From an uncultured Flavonifractor sp. (GTDB lineage: Bacteria > Bacillota > Clostridia > Oscillospirales > Oscillospiraceae), in assembly GCF_944385615.1 (NCBI RefSeq), contig NZ_CALWXV010000011.1:1-55393 (forward strand): a stretch of 55,393 nt of DNA, read 5' to 3'. The notes below the pieces were generated by a model. That model had not been told where the DNA came from and ran no database searches. It saw only the letters and a program-made list of their open reading frames with translations. Every line of letters begins with the position of its first letter. Position 1 is the stretch's first letter. Below, piece after piece: positions 50,330 to 55,393 of this stretch. The position numbers and the translations under genes are program-made.

Positions 50330-50500
50330 AGGCGGCCAGGGGCGGGGCTACAGTGCCCCTGGCCGCGCTGATCGGCGCGGCGGTCCCGTGTTTACTCCTG
50401 CTCCAAGAGCGATGCATGGACCCCCGGTGAACTGGTGGCGTCCGTTTTTTACACCAGCGAAACGAGCGGGTGGTGATCCCTGGCGAGTGTAACTTTCAGG
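50330..50500. repeat. GC-rich degenerate repeat block 4
   Basis: Includes AACGAGCGGGTGGTGATCCC at 50461, nearly the same as 48461 and 47232, and a GGCCAGGGGC/GCCCCTGGCC inverted repeat (50336-50363). No gene seen between the toxin promoter and the right end. Confidence 0.55.
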
Positions 50501-50525
50501 AGTAGGCCTCTGCCTGATCTAAAGG

Positions 50526-50560
50526 AAAAGGGCCTTGCGTCGGCAAGACCCTTTTGTTTT
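50526..50560 (+). terminator. Terminator near the right end of the element
   Basis: AAAAGGG-C-CTTGC pairs with GCAAG-A-CCCTTTT (one mismatch), followed by GTTTTCCC. It would stop plus-strand transcripts leaving the element. Confidence 0.7.
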
Positions 50561-50578
50561 CCCTTATTTTTTCCCTTA
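50557..50578. repeat. Right arm-type repeats of the element
   Basis: TTTTCCCTTA at 50557-50566 and again at 50569-50578, 12 bp apart, matching the pair at the left end. Confidence 0.7.
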
Positions 50579-50689
50579 AAGCAAATTGACACGAGAAAAT
50601 AGCGGCATAAAATACAAGAAAAATAGTTCTCAAATAAGTAGAGATTACATTAAAATAATGCGTATTGATGGTAGCTAAAAAGAGAGTTG

Positions 50690-50706
50690 CGCAACCGCTG
50701 GTTGCG
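50690..50706. repeat. attR: 17-bp palindromic core
   Basis: CGCAACCGCTGGTTGCG, identical to attL at 42251-42267. The flanks differ, so 17 bp is the whole visible duplication. Confidence 0.85.
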
Positions 50707-50784
50707 GAGGCGAATCAAAGACAAAATTATCATAACACAATGGGAATGGCGTGTTCAAGAGGTTGCTTTTACAAAATTCGGAAT

Positions 50785-50825
50785 TTATAAGAAAAGCGCC
50801 CGCCGCAGGTTCGCGGCGGGCGCTT
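50785..50825 (-). terminator. Terminator of hsp20
   Basis: A perfect 13-bp stem (50794-50806 with 50813-50825), followed on the minus strand by TTCTTATAAATT. Confidence 0.9.
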
Positions 50826-50836
50826 GGATCGACCGC

Positions 50837-51283
50837 TTACTCAATCGCAATGGTATGGTTCTCCGGCAGCTGCTGCTGCACCACCTTGGGCAAAGTGACC
50901 TTCAGGATGCCGTCTTCAAACTTGGCCGACACATCCTTGGGCTCCACACTCTTGCCTACATAGAAGCTGCGGCTGCACTGACCAACATAGCGTTCCCGCC
51001 GCAGATAGCGGCCGTTCTTTTCCTCTTCGTCCTTATCCAGCCCCTTGGCGGCGCTGATGGTCAGATAGCCGTCCTTCAGTTCCAGCTGGACCTCATCCTT
51101 CTTGAAGCCGGGCAGATCCACGTCCAGTTCATAGGTGCTCTCGGTCTCCCGCACATCGGTCTTCATCAGGTTCTTGCCGTGCTTCCCATACAGCGGGTTG
51201 TGGGAGGGAAAGGCAGGCATCATATCAAAGGGGTCCTGGAAAAAGTCATCGAACAGATTCTCACCAAAAATGCTAGGTAACAT
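50837..51283 (-). CDS. hsp20: Small heat-shock protein Hsp20
   Basis: A 148-residue alpha-crystallin family holdase. A short N-terminal arm (FDDFFQDPFDMMP) precedes the crystallin domain from about residue 38 (MKTDVRETESTYELDVDLPG) with the conserved A-x-x-x-n-G-v-L-like FEDGILKVTLPK near residue 125. It binds unfolding proteins without ATP. GGAGG is 8 bases before the ATG. The leader is long (about 160 bases) and the promoter carries a CIRCE operator, so it joins groESL under HrcA. Confidence 0.93.
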   Translation of the reverse strand: MLPSIFGENLFDDFFQDPFDMMPAFPSHNPLYGKHGKNLMKTDVRETESTYELDVDLPGFKKDEVQLELKDGYLTISAAKGLDKDEEEKNGRYLRRERYVGQCSRSFYVGKSVEPKDVSAKFEDGILKVTLPKVVQQQLPENHTIAIE

Positions 51284-51452
51284 AAGTCATACCTCCATTC
51301 ATTCTCGACGGCTCGTAGCTGAGGGGAAGAACCCTCGCGGTGGCGAGCTTTTGTTACCTGTTCCCGGCCAATGGTGTGTCGGCCGGACATCTGATATGGT
51401 ACATCGTCTCTGGATGGGGTTCCTTTCGGCCCCCTCTCTCAAGGACACCCTT

Positions 51453-51480
51453 ATTATAGCACTGATATTAGCACTGTCAA
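51453..51480 (-). promoter_or_regulatory. Promoter of hsp20
   Basis: On the minus strand TTGACA (51480..51475), a 16-base spacer and TATAAT (51458..51453), both perfect hexamers. Confidence 0.85.
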
Positions 51481-51494
51481 GCAGAGAGTGCTAA
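51468..51494 (-). promoter_or_regulatory. CIRCE operator for hsp20
   Basis: TTAGCACTG-N9-GAGTGCTAA, one mismatch from consensus, lying across the -35 box. HrcA bound here would block polymerase directly. Confidence 0.9.
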
Positions 51495-51551
51495 TATTCA
51501 CACAATCCACAATATTTGTTTACAATTTATCTGATTTTGCCTATATAAAGA

Positions 51552-51586
51552 GGCCTGTACCCGCTGCGGCACAGCGGGTACAGGCC
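51552..51586 (-). terminator. Terminator of the cytidylate-kinase-like gene
   Basis: A perfect 15-bp stem with CGGCA loop, followed on the minus strand by TCTTTATATAG. Confidence 0.8.
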
Positions 51587-51598
51587 GTTTCAAGAAGC

Positions 51599-52192
51599 TC
51601 AAGTTTCCGTAATGGCCAGGGCGGCGGACCGGATGACTGCCACACAGGCGTCAATGCCGATCCGGCTGTTGATGCATAGGTCATATTCCCGACTCTGGCC
51701 CCAGCGTCCGGTGGCGAAGTAGTTATAATAGGAGGCTCTGGCCTTATCCTGACGGAGGACAAAGCTCTCCAGATTGTTCTCCTGCACACCGTATTCCTCC
51801 CGGGCCCGGCGGACCCGCTGATCCAAAGGCGCGTTGACAAACACCTTCAGGCAGTTGGGCTGATCCCGGAGAATGTAGTCGGCGCAGCGGCCCACAATGA
51901 CACAGGATTCCCGGGCAGCCGCCTCTTTGATGACCTTGGCCTGGGCGATAAAGACCTGGTCCGGAATAGACGGGGTCTGCACGCTGGTATAGAGATCGTA
52001 GAGGAAGCTGTTGGTGGGGCGCTGATGCTCGGCGTTGCGGATAAAATGTTCCGAAAAGCCGGTCTTTTTCGCCACGTCGGTAATCAGCTGTTTGTCGTAG
52101 AACGTGATGCCCATCTCATCGGACAGCTTTTTGGCGATGAGCCGTCCGCCGGAGCCATATTCACGGCCGATGGTAATGACGATGTGTTTCAT
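51599..52192 (-). CDS. Cytidylate-kinase-like family protein
   Basis: A 197-residue P-loop kinase. The nucleotide loop is ITIGREYGSGGRLIAKKLS near residue 6, where the usual GKS/T is replaced by GSGGR as in the cytidylate-kinase-like group (PF13189). VIVGRCADYIL near residue 100 and the Arg-rich RVRRAREEYG segment follow. The substrate is not established for this group. GGAGG lies 7 bases before the ATG at 52192. Confidence 0.88.
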   Translation of the reverse strand: MKHIVITIGREYGSGGRLIAKKLSDEMGITFYDKQLITDVAKKTGFSEHFIRNAEHQRPTNSFLYDLYTSVQTPSIPDQVFIAQAKVIKEAAARESCVIVGRCADYILRDQPNCLKVFVNAPLDQRVRRAREEYGVQENNLESFVLRQDKARASYYNYFATGRWGQSREYDLCINSRIGIDACVAVIRSAALAITET

Positions 52193-52216
52193 AAGGACAC
52201 CTCCTATCCTGACTTT

Positions 52217-52245
52217 AGTATAATACAGTTGGAGGCATTCGTCAA
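52217..52245 (-). promoter_or_regulatory. Promoter of the cytidylate-kinase-like gene
   Basis: On the minus strand TTGACG (52245..52240), a 17-base spacer and TATACT (52222..52217). It starts within 10 bases of the upstream anti-sigma stop. Confidence 0.8.
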
Positions 52246-52253
52246 AGCACTTT

Positions 52254-53573
52254 TTACCGGTGGAACTCCGGCCTGGCCGAGTAGCGGGAGGGCAGGACCT
52301 GTTCCAGGGACAGGTTGTCGATCTCCCCGTTCTCATACAGTCTGAGCAGAGCCTGGGGCTCACTGTAAACCAGTGCGCCGCCGATCCGCACGCCGTTCTC
52401 CTCTATATAGCTCTGGGCAGTACCAAAGTCCCACAGTTTGCCTTCCTGGATGGGTCCTACCAGTGCCTGGACCGCCTCGGTCCGGTCGGCCGCATAGGCC
52501 AGTACGCTTTTGAAGTGCTCCTCCGCCAATGCGCCGGTATGCATATAGGCCCTGTCTCCGAAGGAACTTCTTCCGCCCTCGGCCAGGTACTGCCAGTAAT
52601 CAAACATGGGGTATTCCTCCCAGGAGGGGGATACCCGCTCACACTCCATGGCCGCATCCTCCGGAACAATCCCCAGGAACTGCGCCAAACTGCCGGTGGA
52701 TGCATTCCAATCCGAGACTCGCACACCCGCCCAACGGAAGAAAATCTCACTGCTGCCGCCTGATTCATAGGAGTCCGCCAGTTTGGCAAACTGGACGCAG
52801 GTCAGATCCTCCGGGAAGTGGACCCAGGCCGCCACAAAGGCCGTCTTTGGCAGCATGGTCAGGTGCTCCACGGCCTGGGTGGTCGAATTGGAGCGTCCAT
52901 CTTCTTCCGGGTTCAAGGCAGGGGCTGTGTGATCCAGCATAGACAACGTATAGTCCCCCCAGCGCCTTTGTGCCTCGCTTCTGTAGGAGCCGGGCCCCAG
53001 CTTCCGGGTTACAGGCTCAGCGGTCCCGGTCAGCCCATCCACCGCATCATAGGAAATGGTGTATCGCCCAAAACCCTCGGCCTCGGTCTGAATATTGGTG
53101 GGGGTCAGGCCCGGCATCATCAATTCATAGAGAGCGGGCAGGTCCACCTCCACATCACTGCCGTTGTCCACCGTTGTGATGGTCTGATCGACAGCCACAG
53201 AGGTTTTGTCGATTACAAAGTCTACCTGTTCTTCCCGTACCTCGTTCTGGCCCACCGTCTGGGCATTGGGCCGGTAATAGAAGGAGGACACCAGGGGGTT
53301 GACCACCAACTGCACCACCAATACCGCTGCCAGCACCACGGCCGCCGCCCACAGAGCGGTGCGGCGCAGCCTGCGGTTTACAGTCCGTTTTACCTGTCTG
53401 ACCTCCGCGCTGGCGGCGGACGGGGAGCCTCCGCCTTCCTCCAGTTCCTCCAGGCCCTCTGCCAGATAGTCGGCAATGGCCTCGCTTTTCTCCAGCTCTT
53501 CCTCCACCAGGGCCCGCTCATCCTCCGTAGCGGTGCCGTTTTTGTATTTCTCCAGCAATTCCCGGAATGTCAT
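52254..53573 (-). CDS. Membrane-anchored anti-sigma factor (sigma regulator N/C-terminal type)
   Basis: A 439-residue protein. The first 65 residues (MTFRELLEKYKNGTATEDERALVE-type start) form a short helical anti-sigma region; one transmembrane helix follows (about 80-100, Ala/Val/Leu-rich) with FYYRPN after it, as in sigma-regulator N-terminal domains, and the rest is extracytoplasmic. It probably holds the ECF sigma factor at the membrane until an outside signal is sensed. The ATG at 53573 overlaps the sigma stop by 4 bases and has GGAGG 7 bases upstream. Confidence 0.82.
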   Translation of the reverse strand: MTFRELLEKYKNGTATEDERALVEEELEKSEAIADYLAEGLEELEEGGGSPSAASAEVRQVKRTVNRRLRRTALWAAAVVLAAVLVVQLVVNPLVSSFYYRPNAQTVGQNEVREEQVDFVIDKTSVAVDQTITTVDNGSDVEVDLPALYELMMPGLTPTNIQTEAEGFGRYTISYDAVDGLTGTAEPVTRKLGPGSYRSEAQRRWGDYTLSMLDHTAPALNPEEDGRSNSTTQAVEHLTMLPKTAFVAAWVHFPEDLTCVQFAKLADSYESGGSSEIFFRWAGVRVSDWNASTGSLAQFLGIVPEDAAMECERVSPSWEEYPMFDYWQYLAEGGRSSFGDRAYMHTGALAEEHFKSVLAYAADRTEAVQALVGPIQEGKLWDFGTAQSYIEENGVRIGGALVYSEPQALLRLYENGEIDNLSLEQVLPSRYSARPEFHR

Positions 53574-54058
53574 AGTGCTCCCTCCAATCTGATTTTTAAC
53601 TTTTTCCGGGCCCGGCACAGCATAGTCCGGGCCGCTCCGGGGCTGATGCCCATAGCCGTTCCCACTTCCTTCAGAGATAGCTCACCATAGTAGTATAAGG
53701 TGATGACCTCCCGGTCCAGAGGGGCCAGATCCTGAACCGCCCGGTAAACCGTCCGCCGTGTTTCCTCCCGGATCAAGTCCGCCAGCAGATCCCCGTCCCC
53801 CGCCAGCCGGTCCGGGTCAGGCGGTTCCCCGGTCAGGTGCTTCCAGCGGCGGAGCTGATCCAGCCACAGATTGCGGCACACTTTGAAGAGCCATCCCCGC
53901 CAGCCGTCTTCCGTTCCCTCCAGGGAGAGAAGCGCCCGGCAAAAGGCCTCGCTCATCAGGTCCTGGGCCTGGGCGCGCTCCTGGCAGAGGGAAAACGCAT
54001 AGAGATACAGCTCCCCGGCATACCTTTGGTAGAGCTCTTCCAACCGATGGGGCTCCAA
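53570..54058 (-). CDS. ECF-type sigma-70 factor
   Basis: A 162-residue two-domain sigma factor: region 2 with AQDLMSEAFCRALLSLEG and WLFKVCRNLWLDQLRR (residues about 30-75), and region 4 with LAPLDREVITLYYYGELSLKEVGTAMGISPGAARTMLCRARKKLK (about 112-157, quoted here as the helix-turn-helix EVGTAMGISPGAAR). The likely start is the TTG at 54058, 6 bases after GGGGGG. It is coupled to its anti-sigma partner and has an ECF-type promoter in front, so it is probably self-activating. Confidence 0.9.
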   Translation of the reverse strand: MEPHRLEELYQRYAGELYLYAFSLCQERAQAQDLMSEAFCRALLSLEGTEDGWRGWLFKVCRNLWLDQLRRWKHLTGEPPDPDRLAGDGDLLADLIREETRRTVYRAVQDLAPLDREVITLYYYGELSLKEVGTAMGISPGAARTMLCRARKKLKIRLEGAL

Positions 54059-54082
54059 TGTTCTCCCCCCTTTCAACCATAT

Positions 54083-54108
54083 AACGCTCCAACGGGAAAA
54101 AGGTTACA
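54083..54108 (-). promoter_or_regulatory. ECF-type promoter of the sigma/anti-sigma operon
   Basis: On the minus strand TGTAAC (54108..54103), a 16-base spacer and CGTT (54086..54083). This fits the AAC/CGT pattern of ECF sigma factors. Confidence 0.65.
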
Positions 54109-54205
54109 TTCCGTCATTCCGTTGCACGCTAAAGTGCAGATTGGTGCAATAGTTGCCAGCTTTCACGAAAATACTCGGCGGTTTTTGCAACTTCGCATTT
54201 TTCTC

Positions 54206-54234
54206 TTGCATTTTTTGGGATAACGCATTATAAT
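54206..54234 (+). promoter_or_regulatory. Promoter of gdhA
   Basis: TTGCAT (54206-54211), a 17-base spacer and a perfect TATAAT (54229-54234); about 95 bases of leader follow. Confidence 0.8.
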
Positions 54235-54281
54235 AGCACCAACATGACGGCGCGTATCCTTCCATACCGCGTTCAATGTGA

Positions 54282-55393
<1,112 letters not shown>

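Larger units (their letters stand above)
42251..50706. mobile_element. Integrative element of about 8.5 kb between 17-bp direct repeats
   Basis: Bounded by identical 17-bp palindromes, with a tyrosine integrase next to the left end and paired TTTTCCCTTA arm-type repeats inside both ends. Cargo: phage-like repressor, Cro-like and Xis-like proteins, HUH replication initiator, a sigma-like protein, HTH and RHH regulators, duplicated small genes, GC-rich repeats and a type I toxin-antitoxin candidate. There are no capsid, portal, relaxase or coupling-protein genes, so it is not a complete prophage or a self-transmissible ICE. Flanking genes are the Xre/membrane pair and hsp20, both ordinary chromosomal genes. 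Confidence 0.85.

Noticed and set aside
42251-50706. Complete temperate prophage or inovirus
   Set aside because: No capsid, portal, terminase, tail, coat, Zot or lysis genes can be seen.

Overview
The window looks like a chromosome segment from a Gram-positive, anaerobic, spore-forming-lineage Clostridia of the Oscillospiraceae type (Flavonifractor / Pseudoflavonifractor-like). This is inferred from high-GC coding sequence, YqfC/YqfD sporulation genes, HrcA-type CIRCE operators, a Firmicutes division cluster with divIB, DUF881 and sbp, an HPr with both His15 and Ser46, and a reverse rubrerythrin. No 16S or other species marker is present, so the genus is a guess.

Layout. 1-2700 (mostly minus): the start of a possible transposase, an Xre regulator plus DUF3169 membrane protein with a triple operator, and an nfeD-SPFH pair. 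2756-6536 (plus): an rRNA methyltransferase, a WG/SLH surface protein, a lipid kinase and a small membrane protein. 6526-8706: groES-groEL under a perfect CIRCE. 8771-21541: a long housekeeping run (yqfC, yqfD, phoH, ybeY, era, recO, phzF-like, mutS2, ptsH, uvrC, rsmD, coaD), interrupted before uvrC by a hairpin-rich insertion flanked by a duplicated uvrC start. 21787-36356: the division and cell-wall cluster mraZ-rsmH-ftsL-PBP-murE-mraY-ftsW-murG-murA-divIB-DUF881-sbp-ftsZ, lacking murF, murD, murC, murB and ftsA at their usual places. 36369-41780: corA behind a long structured leader, citrate synthase, a FAD oxidoreductase, reverse rubrerythrin and a small membrane-linked regulator pair.

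42251-50706 is a compact (about 8.5 kb) integrative element bounded by identical 17-bp palindromic direct repeats, with paired arm-type repeats inside each end. It carries a tyrosine integrase, a divergent repressor/Cro-like switch, an excisionase, an HUH replication initiator, a sigma-70-like protein with a damaged region 4, an inverted duplication of a two-gene cassette, several tiny genes, a ribbon-helix-helix repressor with its own triple operator, a family of GC-rich repeats, a candidate small RNA opposite the integrase leader, and a candidate type I toxin-antitoxin pair at the right end. No capsid, relaxase or conjugation genes are visible, so it is best described as a cryptic integrative replicon or satellite.

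50785-55393: an hsp20 gene under a second CIRCE, a cytidylate-kinase-like gene, an ECF sigma/anti-sigma operon with an ECF-type promoter, and the start of NADP-type glutamate dehydrogenase.

The most interesting points are the type I toxin-antitoxin locus, the unidentified corA leader RNA, the boundaries and unusual content of the integrative element, and the rearranged uvrC leader. All homology calls come from reading the translated sequence; no database search was run.
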